Assembly (NCBI RefSeq): GCF_014649655.1
Contig: NZ_BMTL01000007.1
Coordinates: 238,228-302,227, forward strand
Direction: 5' to 3'
DNA from: Streptomyces humidus
GTDB lineage: Bacteria; Actinomycetota; Actinomycetes; Streptomycetales; Streptomycetaceae
Length of the DNA: 64,000 bases
In this document: positions 48,625 through 56,662 of the stretch, piece by piece
Numbering within the stretch: the first letter of the stretch is position 1
Layout of the letters: each line of letters opens with the position of its first letter
Position numbers and translations under genes: made by a program
Notes under the pieces: model-generated
Databases searched by the model: none
What the model was told of the DNA's origin: nothing
Seen by the model: the letters and a program-made list of their open reading frames with translations, nothing else

Positions 48625-50727
48625 GTGTCCGACGAGCAGAACGGGCTCTTCGCATCGGTCGATGCCCTGCTGGAACAGGCGGCGGCACCGGATGCCCTGC
48701 CGGTCCCCGCCGAACGCAAACGGCTGCGCGAGGCCGCGGGCCTGAGCCAGGACCAGGTCGCGAAGGCGCTGGATGTGCGACGCGAGACGGTGACCGGCTG
48801 GGAGGCGGGACGCACCGAGCCACGCCCTCCCGCGCGGGCCGCCTACATCCGTCTTCTCGACGGCCTCGCTGCCCGCTTCCCCGCCCCCGAGTCGCCCTCC
48901 GACTCGGCGCTAGGACCTCGTACCGGCCCATCCGTCAGCTCGCAGCCGCATGCGCCCACATCGCCCGTCCTGCCCGCGGCAAGCCCGGCGGCCCCGGTCC
49001 GGGCGGTGAGCGCGCGCCCGCCGGTGGCCAGGAAGACAGCGGCCGCGCCTGTCGCGGACGCGCGCTTCGCCCACGGGCCGCTCGCCGTCGTGGACGGCGA
49101 CAGCGCGGCCTACTGCGCGGACGGCCTGGTGCTCGACTGTCCGCTCGCCGACCTTCCGGCACTGGTCAACTGGGCGCTGGGCGAGGCGAAGCTGGGTGCT
49201 GCCCGCCTGCACCGCTCGGGCAAGGACGCCGACCCGCTGATCGTGCTGACCGCCTCCGCCGTCCAACGCCTGGGCCTGCCGGCCGTGCTGGAGGACCGGC
49301 GCGGCCTGCGCCTGCCCGACGACCACCCGGCGCTGAAACAACTCGCCGCAGCACAGTGGAAGTTGACGAAGCGGGGCTTCGGCCCGTGGGCGCGGGTCTA
49401 TCGCACGGCCGACGGTGCACGCCGCCAGTGCGTGCAGTTCGCCGTCGTGCCCTGGGGCGCGCTCGACACCCGCTCCTGGGGCACGGCATACCAGCTGGAG
49501 CCGGCCGAACTCGTCCGCTTGCTGTCCAGCTACGCCACCCGCGTGCTCACTCCGTGCGGCTCCACCGCCGTCACCGGTCTGGAGCTGATGACCGCGCTGC
49601 GCCCGCCCACCCGCGCGGTGAAGGACCCCGCCACCGGCAAGTGGGTGTCCGGTCCGATGCCCGGCTCGCTGAGTGAACCGGTGGAGTGCGCCCCGCCCGA
49701 GGCCCCCGACGGCCATCCGGCCGTCGCCGCCCTGTATCCCCGCTTCCACCAGCGCACCCCCGACCAGGTGCTGGACGAAGAGGCCTACCAGTGGGCGAGG
49801 CCGCTGACGGACGAGGAATGCATGAAGCCCTACGTCGTCGGCATCGACGTCAACATGGCCTTCGCCGCGGCCGCCAACCGGCTGACCGTCGGCCTGTCCG
49901 CCCCCGTCCACGTCCACCGCCCGGTCTTCGACGCGAGACTGCCCGGCTCCTGGCTGGTCGACCTCTCCCACATCCGCCTCGACGAGCGACTGCCCAGCCC
50001 GTTCACCCCCCACGGCGAGCCGCCCCAGGGCCCGGCCTGGTACGCCACCCCGACCGTCGCCTACGCCGTCGAGCTCGGCTACTCCGTCGCCCCCCTCGAG
50101 GCCTACCTGCGCTACGAGCACGGCCCCTACCTGGACGCCTGGTACACCCGGCTACGGGACGCCTACGTCGCCACGATGGCCGACCTCGGCGTCACCCCGG
50201 ACATGCCCGAAGAGCAGTTCCTGGCCGCGATGGCCGACTACCAGCAGACCGATCCCGTCCTTGCCGCGGTGCTCAGCGCCGTCAAGGCCACCGTCAAGGG
50301 CGGTATCGGCAAACTGCGCGAGCGGGCCCGCAGCGGCGGCTGGCGGCCGGGCGAGCCCTGGTCCGCCCTCGCCCGCCCAACCTGGCGCCCCGACATCCGC
50401 GCCGCCGTCATCGCCAGCGCCCGCACCAACATGCACCGCAAGATGCTCAAGCTCGCCACCCACGTCGGCCTGTACCCGGTCGCGATCCTCTCCGACTGTG
50501 CCGTCTACGCCTCCGATGGCCCCAGCCCCCTCGACTTCCTGCCCTACCAGGACGGCAAGCCGCTGCCCGGAGGCTTCCGGCTCGGCGTCTCACCCGGGAT
50601 GGTCAAGCACGAGGGCACCCAGAGCGTGCTGTGGGCCGAGGGCCTGCTCGAGGAATACGGCCCGGATGTGAACATCGCCCGGCACATCAAGACCGGCATC
50701 GTCTCCGGCCAGGACGAAGGGGAGTAG
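48625..50727 (+). CDS. tap: Telomere-associated protein Tap
   Basis: The product has 700 residues from GTG 48625 with GGAGGTGA upstream. Residues 25-75 form an XRE-type helix-turn-helix (KRLREAAGLSQDQVAKALDV, then TVTGWEAGR). After a proline-rich linker comes a long conserved domain (PLAVVDGDSAAYCADG, then GIDVNMAFAAAANRL, AVIASARTNMHRKMLKLA). This length and order, with the gene for a 184-residue terminal protein following six bases later, matches Streptomyces Tap. Tap binds the 3' single-stranded telomere overhang and brings the terminal protein for end patching of linear replicons. Telomeric DNA itself is not in the window. Confidence 0.9.
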   Translation: MSDEQNGLFASVDALLEQAAAPDALPVPAERKRLREAAGLSQDQVAKALDVRRETVTGWEAGRTEPRPPARAAYIRLLDGLAARFPAPESPSDSALGPRTGPSVSSQPHAPTSPVLPAASPAAPVRAVSARPPVARKTAAAPVADARFAHGPLAVVDGDSAAYCADGLVLDCPLADLPALVNWALGEAKLGAARLHRSGKDADPLIVLTASAVQRLGLPAVLEDRRGLRLPDDHPALKQLAAAQWKLTKRGFGPWARVYRTADGARRQCVQFAVVPWGALDTRSWGTAYQLEPAELVRLLSSYATRVLTPCGSTAVTGLELMTALRPPTRAVKDPATGKWVSGPMPGSLSEPVECAPPEAPDGHPAVAALYPRFHQRTPDQVLDEEAYQWARPLTDEECMKPYVVGIDVNMAFAAAANRLTVGLSAPVHVHRPVFDARLPGSWLVDLSHIRLDERLPSPFTPHGEPPQGPAWYATPTVAYAVELGYSVAPLEAYLRYEHGPYLDAWYTRLRDAYVATMADLGVTPDMPEEQFLAAMADYQQTDPVLAAVLSAVKATVKGGIGKLRERARSGGWRPGEPWSALARPTWRPDIRAAVIASARTNMHRKMLKLATHVGLYPVAILSDCAVYASDGPSPLDFLPYQDGKPLPGGFRLGVSPGMVKHEGTQSVLWAEGLLEEYGPDVNIARHIKTGIVSGQDEGE

Positions 50728-50733
50728 GCACTG

Positions 50734-51288
50734 ATGGGCATCCTCGCCGACAGCCTCGACAAGGCCGACGCCGCGCACTTCACCCGCCCCCTGCCGAAGT
50801 CGGCCCAGAAGCAGATGCAGTACCTGGTCAAGCAGACCAAGGGCACCCAGGCCGCAGCCGACCTGCTCGGCGTCACCCAGCGCACCGTCGAGCGCTACCT
50901 CACCGGACAGTTCAAGCAGCCCCGCCGCGACCTCGCGGAACGGCTCGCCGACGAGGTCCGCAAACGGTGGCAGCCCCGGGTGCGCGAGAGGGCAAAAAAG
51001 CAGGCCGCCACGACCGGCGGCATCGTCATCGACACCCGGGCACGCTTCGGGTTCACCGCAGCCCCAGGCACCACCGACGACCCGCGGCTGCGGCCCATCA
51101 CTCAAGGCCTGCCGCCCGCCTACGCCGCACGGCTCTTCGACGCTCACGCCGCCGGAGCCGCCGAGCAACAGCTCCAGGAAATCGTGGCCGAAGGACTCCA
51201 GGAGATCTACTTCAAGGACCGTGGACGGCGCGCACACGGCCTGCTGGTGGACTTCACCGACATCGACTACCTCGACGTCGACTACTGA
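50734..51288 (+). CDS. tpg: Telomere terminal protein Tpg
   Basis: The product has 184 residues, the usual Tpg length. A helix-turn-helix-like part (GTQAAADLLGVTQRTVERYL, residues 37-57) precedes the conserved centre. The Thr reported as the priming residue in S. lividans Tpg is matched by Thr114 in PGTTDDPRLRP. The chain ends in the acidic, Tyr-rich DIDYLDVDY. Tpg is covalently joined to the 5' ends of linear Streptomyces replicons and primes end patching. It forms an operon with tap. A tap-tpg pair is a strong sign that the replicon is linear. Confidence 0.92.
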   Translation: MGILADSLDKADAAHFTRPLPKSAQKQMQYLVKQTKGTQAAADLLGVTQRTVERYLTGQFKQPRRDLAERLADEVRKRWQPRVRERAKKQAATTGGIVIDTRARFGFTAAPGTTDDPRLRPITQGLPPAYAARLFDAHAAGAAEQQLQEIVAEGLQEIYFKDRGRRAHGLLVDFTDIDYLDVDY

Positions 51289-51350
51289 ACGGGGCGGTGC
51301 TCCTTCCGCGCGCTCCGGCATCTTGAGTCAAAGCGCGATGGTTGTCACAT

Positions 51351-51880
51351 AGGCAGGCTTGTTGTCACCTTCGAGGTTGGGCGCCGGAGTCGGGGGTGTC
51401 GGCCGGCTCCATGGTGGTGGGTCGGCGTCCGCCGCAGCAGGCCACCACTGCTGTCGCCGTGGAGTTCAGGAAGATCGTGAACCAGGATGATCTGTCCACC
51501 GCGTCGATGGATCCGGTACGAAGCGGCTCTTCCCCGGCTCGCCGAAGGATGTCGATACTGTCGGCCAGGCCATCGATCGTGTGGCCACGCTTCAAGGAGT
51601 GGTGCATTCGCCCCCGGAAGACGCCCGCGTGCCGGTTGGCCGGGACCAGGCCGTCCCAGACGACGAAGTCAGCCCCGGCGATCAAAGCGTCGCGTGCAGG
51701 CCCGCATGCCGGAGTCTGTTCGCGGAGCATGGCGATGAGGTCGTCGCGAGTCACACTGCGCGCCGGCGACTGGAAGACCAGTGATCGGCTATGTGAGACA
51801 ACTCCAGCGCCTCTCTGGTGACAGTCCGACTGCTTCAACCTGGTTCCTTCGCAGGCTATCCGGTGCCGTCGGTGACAACC
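51351..51880. repeat. Inverted TTGTCAC repeats flanking a small ORF
   Basis: GTTGTCAC occurs at 51351-51358 and 51361-51368. Inverse or near-inverse copies lie at 51793-51802 (GTGAGACAAC), 51828-51835 (GGTGACAG) and 51872-51880 (GGTGACAAC). The outer copies form ends of the type TTGTCAC...GTGACAA with extra sub-terminal copies, as in TnsB-type transposon ends. No target-site duplication is visible. It could be a small non-autonomous element or a set of operators. Confidence 0.4.
51365..51754 (-). CDS. Hypothetical protein inside repeat pair
   Basis: The frame is coherent from about GTG 51754 (TRDDLIAMLREQTPACG, then ALIAGADFVVWDGLVPANRH and SSWFTIFLNSTATAVVACC) and encodes about 129 residues. 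No ribosome site precedes the GTG and coding-like sequence extends upstream, so the true start is unsure or lost. No family is recognised. Confidence 0.4.
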   Translation of the reverse strand: MTRDDLIAMLREQTPACGPARDALIAGADFVVWDGLVPANRHAGVFRGRMHHSLKRGHTIDGLADSIDILRRAGEEPLRTGSIDAVDRSSWFTIFLNSTATAVVACCGGRRPTTMEPADTPDSGAQPRR

Positions 51881-51959
51881 ACCGAGCCTCGGCACACATC
51901 TGCGCCTGAGTGCTCGAGCAACTGGGCGTGATAGACGGCCGGTACGCCCCGCTACCGGT

Positions 51960-53528
51960 TCAGGCGAGTTCCTCCCCGTACCGGGCGAGCAGCGCGCGGA
52001 GTGCGTTGGCCCTGGCGTCGTCGCGCCCCTGGAGACGGTTTTTCTGGTTGCGCTTCCACCGGGCGAGCGTCCTCTCCTGCTCGCTGCCGAGGGGCAGGCT
52101 CGGCCGCAGCTGGCCGTGTGCTGTGCCGAAGTCCGTGAGCTGCCGGAACATCGCCTCCCACTGATCGCCCCGCTGGTCCCATGTCCATCCCGCCAGCGCC
52201 TCCAGATCGACCTTCTGCGAGTCCAAGAGCCTGCCACGGTTGGTGCGCCAGGAATTCAGCCAGATCCCGATGAGGTGGCCGTTCCACTCTTCGCGTTGCT
52301 TGATGGATGCGACGGACCGACCGGTGGTGGTGACGAACTGCTGCATCAGCTGAACCTTCGCCGTATGGCTGTCACCGAAGGGGGCCCAGGACCAGCCGGG
52401 TATCTCCTCCAGGGCCTTGAGCTGGTCGTCCGGCAGGTCGCGGCCGTGCGCGACCAGGTCTTCGCGTCGGCTGCGGAGGTTATTCGCCCACACGGTGGCC
52501 TCGCGGCCCGGCATCGCCTTCTCGCGCTCGTCCGGATCCGTGGCCTCGGCACGCCGAAGGTAGGCACGGTACCGGGACCAGAAGCCGGCTTCGTGCGCGG
52601 TGCCGCTGGACCAGGTGGGGATGGCGGCCAGCCGCTCGACCCGATCCGGCCGCAGGCGTCCCTGGCGCTGCAACCCCCTCTGCTTGCGGCTCCATCTGCC
52701 CAGACTCCGGCCGTCGACAGCCACATCATCGGTGGGGTAGCAGTTGCCGGCATCGGCGGCATAGGCCACCAGGGCCTCGAACATGGAGTCCCAGGCATCG
52801 TTGTGCGCCGTGTACTCGATCTTCAGCGCCTGCTCGCCGATACGTTCGCGGATCCATTCACGCGCCGTCGCGGCACCTTGCGGAGCGGCAAGGGCCCGGT
52901 AGCGCTCGGCTGCACCAGCATCGACCAGGCCGAGCTGCGCCAGGTGGTCCAGGACGTCGGCCGCGGCCTCCTCGGGCTCGGCGACGAAGCCGACCACGAC
53001 GTCATAGGCGCTGTCGAGGAGGCTGAGGGGGTCCTCACGGATACGCACCACGGTCCAGCCGGCGGAGCGCAGCCGCTGGGACTTCATGCTGTCCTTGCGC
53101 CGTGAGTCGGCGGTCCCGTGGAAGTAGGAGCCGTCGAACTCCAGGACGAGACGCAGGCTGTCGGCCTCGATGACCATGTCGACATGCTCGACGCGGGTGG
53201 TACGTATGGCGCCACGGCTGGGGTCGATGGGAAGGACAGTGCTGAGTTCCGCCTTCAGGCGCAGCTCCTGCGCGGACGTTTTGACCAGGCGGCAGTCCGG
53301 GCAGCCAGTGCCATAGCGCTTGCGGAAGCCTCCCGTACGGTTGCCCACGACGGCTTCCCACCCGTCGTGATCGTCAGGGAAGTCCGGGCAGCGCCACCAG
53401 ACCTTCCGGCTGGCTCCTACCGTGAGTTCATCCGCCGTGATTCCCGACTTCTCGGCGTCCAGCGTTGCGGCCAAGTCCGGCTTCACCGTCGACAACCGGT
53501 TCTGGTCCGTGATCTGCACGCTGGCCAA
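51960..53528 (-). CDS. Vsr/DUF559-like nuclease with zinc ribbon and HA-type repeats
   Basis: The product has 522 residues. Residues 35-85 read as a zinc-ribbon of the DUF4379 kind (GASRKVWWRCPD, GWEAVV, GCPDC; Cys47, Cys76, Cys79). Residues 95-175 read as a Vsr/DUF559-type endonuclease fold (HVDMVIEADSLRLVLEFDGS with Asp117 and Glu130, then LRSAGWTVVRIRED). The remaining 300 residues hold repeats with Trp-rich helices (FEALVAYAADAGNCYPTDD, LGRWSRKQRGL), like helicase-associated repeats. The TTG at 53528 has GAGGGGCAAAGG upstream. A DNA-end or mismatch-type nuclease in defence is a fair inference. Confidence 0.7.
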   Translation of the reverse strand: MASVQITDQNRLSTVKPDLAATLDAEKSGITADELTVGASRKVWWRCPDFPDDHDGWEAVVGNRTGGFRKRYGTGCPDCRLVKTSAQELRLKAELSTVLPIDPSRGAIRTTRVEHVDMVIEADSLRLVLEFDGSYFHGTADSRRKDSMKSQRLRSAGWTVVRIREDPLSLLDSAYDVVVGFVAEPEEAAADVLDHLAQLGLVDAGAAERYRALAAPQGAATAREWIRERIGEQALKIEYTAHNDAWDSMFEALVAYAADAGNCYPTDDVAVDGRSLGRWSRKQRGLQRQGRLRPDRVERLAAIPTWSSGTAHEAGFWSRYRAYLRRAEATDPDEREKAMPGREATVWANNLRSRREDLVAHGRDLPDDQLKALEEIPGWSWAPFGDSHTAKVQLMQQFVTTTGRSVASIKQREEWNGHLIGIWLNSWRTNRGRLLDSQKVDLEALAGWTWDQRGDQWEAMFRQLTDFGTAHGQLRPSLPLGSEQERTLARWKRNQKNRLQGRDDARANALRALLARYGEELA

Positions 53529-53642
53529 CGCCCTTTGCCCCTCCGCACGAGCGGTCTCTTTGCGGGCCGCACCACGGCCACCATAGGTGCTGCCCCTGAC
53601 GAGGGGCGGCGCGATCTTCCTGGCCTCTGCCCGGAGCCGGCC

Positions 53643-54707
53643 TCAACACCGCGGTGCCTGGTGGCGGCGGGGCCGTACTGCAGGGCGGGCTCGTGCACGG
53701 GGCTGGGGCAGTTGCCAAAGCACCTCGTCGTTCTCCCGGTTGTGGTGCCAGGCTCCCAGTGTGCGGGTGGTCACCAGCCGGTCGAGAAGCTCTCCGGTCT
53801 GCTGCGGGTTGTGCCCGCACAGGCGGGCGAGGACGTCCATATCGGCGCTGTGTTCGGCATCGACGGACATGTGTGCGGCCAGCACCAGAGCGGTCAGCCG
53901 CAGGGCGGGCGGCGCGGCCGGCAAGGCCAACGGTGCGGGGCGCAGCGCCCAGTGGGCGGCGCGGCAGCGGGCACGGCGACCGGGCGCCTGGTCCAGGACC
54001 GCGGCATCGAGCAGCCGCACCTGCACGGGCACCGACCTGACGGCCGGCGGCTCCAGCCAGCCGGCGTGGGCCAGCTCCTGCCACAGCTCCCGGTGCCCGC
54101 CCAGGCGCATGCCGCGCAGCAGACCCGTCGGCAGCCGGACATGCCCGCGGCTGTTGGTGCGAAGGGCGCACTGCAGGCCCAGCAGCCGGGCGGCGGGGGA
54201 GGTGAACCGGGGCAGCGCGGCGCCGAGGTAGGTGAGCATCTCCCGCACCCGCAGCCGCTGGTCGGACTCCACCCGGAGCCCGACCAGCGGCTGCGGCGGC
54301 GCGCAGGCAGAGGGAAGCGGCCGGGGAGAGTTGACCAGCGTGTCCGGCACCACGGCGGTATGGCTGGTCGCCGCCGCGCAGGCCGCGCAGGTGTCGGCCA
54401 GTCGCCAGGTGCGGCCGCTGCGGTCGCGGGTGAGGGCCAGTAGCACCGGACCGCCGCACCCCCGGCGACGCGGATGCCACAAACAGCCCTGCACCCGGCA
54501 CTGGCAGCTACGCAGATACGCCGGCAGTGCGTCGGCGCGGGCATGGCAGGCCAGATGTGCCAGGGCGGCGGACCGCGCGGAGGAGGCCGTAAGGGGAGAG
54601 GTGTGGGCGGTGCAGGAGGGGCAGACGAGCGTGGGGCCGCCCGCCCGCGGACGCAGCTCCACTGTCCAGATGCGCCGCACTGCGGCATGCGCGCCACCGA
54701 GCCTCAT
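53643..54707 (-). CDS. Cys-rich N-terminus regulatory-type orphan
   Basis: The product has 354 residues from ATG 54707 (AGGAGG upstream). The N-terminal 110 residues hold many Cys (VCPSC, CQCRVQGCLWHP, CGGP, CAAC) and so one or two zinc sites. A long helical C-terminal part includes a possible winged helix (DVLARLCGHNPQQTGELLDRLVTTRTLGAW). Related proteins sit near small XRE genes in many Streptomyces accessory regions, but no function is known to me. It is divergent from the XRE gene, with two 19-bp repeats between them. Confidence 0.6.
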   Translation of the reverse strand: MRLGGAHAAVRRIWTVELRPRAGGPTLVCPSCTAHTSPLTASSARSAALAHLACHARADALPAYLRSCQCRVQGCLWHPRRRGCGGPVLLALTRDRSGRTWRLADTCAACAAATSHTAVVPDTLVNSPRPLPSACAPPQPLVGLRVESDQRLRVREMLTYLGAALPRFTSPAARLLGLQCALRTNSRGHVRLPTGLLRGMRLGGHRELWQELAHAGWLEPPAVRSVPVQVRLLDAAVLDQAPGRRARCRAAHWALRPAPLALPAAPPALRLTALVLAAHMSVDAEHSADMDVLARLCGHNPQQTGELLDRLVTTRTLGAWHHNRENDEVLWQLPQPRARARPAVRPRRHQAPRC

Positions 54708-54782
54708 GGGCTGGTCGTCCTCCTGTCCGTTCGCGCCGTGGCGGGGGCTCACCGTGACAGGCCCCCGAGACGGACGCACCGT

Positions 54783-54853
54783 AGTGCAGTTTCCCGCACT
54801 GCGAAGCTCGCCTTCACCCGCTCCGCCCGGCGAAAGTGCAGAAACCCGCACTG
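54783..54853. promoter_or_regulatory. Two 19-bp operator-like repeats
   Basis: AGTGCAGTTTCCCGCACTG (54783-54801) and AGTGCAGAAACCCGCACTG (54835-54853) differ only in the central triplet. Each has AGTGC/GCACT dyad symmetry. They are 52 bases apart, close to five helical turns, between two divergent genes. They probably bind the adjacent XRE protein. Confidence 0.6.
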
Positions 54854-54886
54854 ACGGGGCAGGGGTCTGCACCGTCGGATGGTGGG

Positions 54887-55150
54887 GTGACGATCTTGCC
54901 GCCCGCCCCCGACCTCACTGCGCTGCGCGTTGTGCTCGCGCGCCTGCGGGCCGAGCGCGGCTGGACCTTCGACGAACTCGCCGACCACAGCGGTCTGGCC
55001 CGGCGCACCCTCATCGACCTCGAACACGGCCGCACCACCGGCAGTGTTACCACCTGGCACGCCCTCGCCCACACCTTCGATGTGCCCATCGAGCACTTCC
55101 TGGGCGCCCTGTGCGAGCACCACACTCCGCCCGGCACAGCCCGTTCCTGA
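54887..55150 (+). CDS. Small XRE-family repressor
   Basis: The product has 87 residues from GTG 54887, essentially one helix-turn-helix: LRVVLARLRAERGWTFDELA, then HSGLARRTLIDLEHGRTTG and the closing VTTWHALAHTFDVPIEHFL. No second domain is present. It is divergent from the Cys-rich orphan, with two palindromic 19-bp repeats in between that are natural operators. Confidence 0.82.
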   Translation: MTILPPAPDLTALRVVLARLRAERGWTFDELADHSGLARRTLIDLEHGRTTGSVTTWHALAHTFDVPIEHFLGALCEHHTPPGTARS

Positions 55151-55319
55151 ACCCTCACTTCGCCCCGGCGTGCACCACGTCATGAATCACCCGATCAGGC
55201 ATCAGGCATAGAACAAGCATCCGCAATGACGCTCATGTGTGCGGGATTGTTGGGCTGGCCGTGGGAAATCCCTCCGACACGTTGCTCGCGCCTGCGTGTC
55301 GCCTGGCACGGTCCCTGCC

Positions 55320-56183
55320 ATGTGCCCCACTCCCGCCCCTGCCGGCCGACACTGGGACGGCAGCCCCCGCGTCACCCACCGCCCCCGCCCCCTGCGGGTG
55401 ACCGCCACCAGCCCCAGCCGCCTGCTGCGCGCAGGCCAACACGGCCGCTGCCGCCACTGCGGCAACCGCATCGACCTCTACCCGCGCACCGACCAGCGGC
55501 CCATCGCCCTGCACCCCACCGAACTGACCGCCGCCCACGTCCCCGAATCCTGCCGCTGGCACCTGAGCGGCGGCATCGCCCACCCGCACGGCGACGGCAG
55601 CGCCTGGTGCCGCATCCCGCACGCCGTGCTCTGCCCGCGCCGCACCCCCACCTGCCGACCCAGCCCCTGCCTCGAGGCGCTCCGCCGCCAACTCGCCGTC
55701 CGTACCCGCCGCCTGACCGACACCGGCGCCTTCACCCCTGCCCTGCCCTCAAGCGGCGGCGCACCGGCCGCCGACGCCGACGGACCTGACCACCCCGTCG
55801 TGCAGATGCTGCTGTGCCGCTACCTTGCCGAGCGCCCCGTCGAGGGCCTGCGCTGCGTGGCCCAGACCCGCCACCGTCACCACTGCGCCAACCCGGTCCT
55901 TGCCACCACCAGCCCGGCCGGGACCTGGAGACTGCTGCCCACCGGCCCCCAGCGAGGTCAACTCGCCCTGCCCGACACCCTGATGGCCGTCTACGACCTG
56001 GGCCACCTCCCCTACAGCGAGCAACTGCGCTGGCGCGCGCAGCACTGCCCCGCACATGCCGCCGCCCCCGGCGTCGCCGACCTCGCCCTGGCCGGATGGC
56101 AGCCCTTCGACGCCCTCCTGCACGCGGCGCACATCCACACCCGCCTGCCCCAACCCCCGGCCCGCCGACACGGCAGGGGATGA
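55320..56183 (+). CDS. DUF6083-like protein with zinc site
   Basis: The product has 287 residues from ATG 55320. The N-terminal part has a zinc-ribbon-like CRHCGNRIDLY and the segment RPIALHPTELTAAHVPESCR with conserved His and Cys, as I recall for DUF6083 proteins of Streptomyces. The C-terminal half has CVAQTRHRHHCANPV and CPAH sites. No enzyme motif is seen. It is the first gene of a coupled trio: its TGA overlaps the next ATG. Confidence 0.6.
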   Translation: MCPTPAPAGRHWDGSPRVTHRPRPLRVTATSPSRLLRAGQHGRCRHCGNRIDLYPRTDQRPIALHPTELTAAHVPESCRWHLSGGIAHPHGDGSAWCRIPHAVLCPRRTPTCRPSPCLEALRRQLAVRTRRLTDTGAFTPALPSSGGAPAADADGPDHPVVQMLLCRYLAERPVEGLRCVAQTRHRHHCANPVLATTSPAGTWRLLPTGPQRGQLALPDTLMAVYDLGHLPYSEQLRWRAQHCPAHAAAPGVADLALAGWQPFDALLHAAHIHTRLPQPPARRHGRG

Positions 56184-56662
56184 CGATGCCGCATCACGCC
56201 CTGGAAATCGTGCTCACCCGCCCCCTGTGCCCGGCAGCCCTGCTCCGCGCCGCCCGCGTGCTGCCGCTCGCCGCCAACCACGACGCCACCCGTCTGATGG
56301 CCCTCGTATCTGCCAAGACCCCCCACCGGGCCGCCCGCCGGCTGCGCCACCGGCTCGGCGCACGGCTGCCGATCGACGTGATCACCACGCACTACCCGGA
56401 CGCAGACCACAAGGTGCTGCTCAATGTCGTCTTCCCGCCCGCCGCGCACGCTGTCCTCACAGCCGATGCCCGCCGCGCGCAGCAGACCCCGGAGCGGTAC
56501 GTGGAACTGGCCCTGCACCGGGCCCTGGCCGAGCACGCCGACCAGGAGATCGACCGCCTCGACCACGCGGTGGGCCAGATGCTGGCCCATACCACCCCCG
56601 CCTACCTGCTGTCCGCCGTCGGGCACGCGCTCACCCGGCTCCCCGAGAGGCCCACGCCATGA
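56180..56662 (+). CDS. Hypothetical helical protein coupled to helicase
   Basis: The product has 160 residues, overlapping both neighbours by four bases. Two beta/alpha pieces (ALEIVLTRPLCPAALLRAAR and IDVITTHYPDADHKVLLNVV) suggest a small alpha/beta fold. A helical C-terminus follows (LALHRALAEHADQEIDRLDH). No family is recognised. The coupling implies that it is made together with the SF1 helicase. Confidence 0.6.
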   Translation: MTMPHHALEIVLTRPLCPAALLRAARVLPLAANHDATRLMALVSAKTPHRAARRLRHRLGARLPIDVITTHYPDADHKVLLNVVFPPAAHAVLTADARRAQQTPERYVELALHRALAEHADQEIDRLDHAVGQMLAHTTPAYLLSAVGHALTRLPERPTP

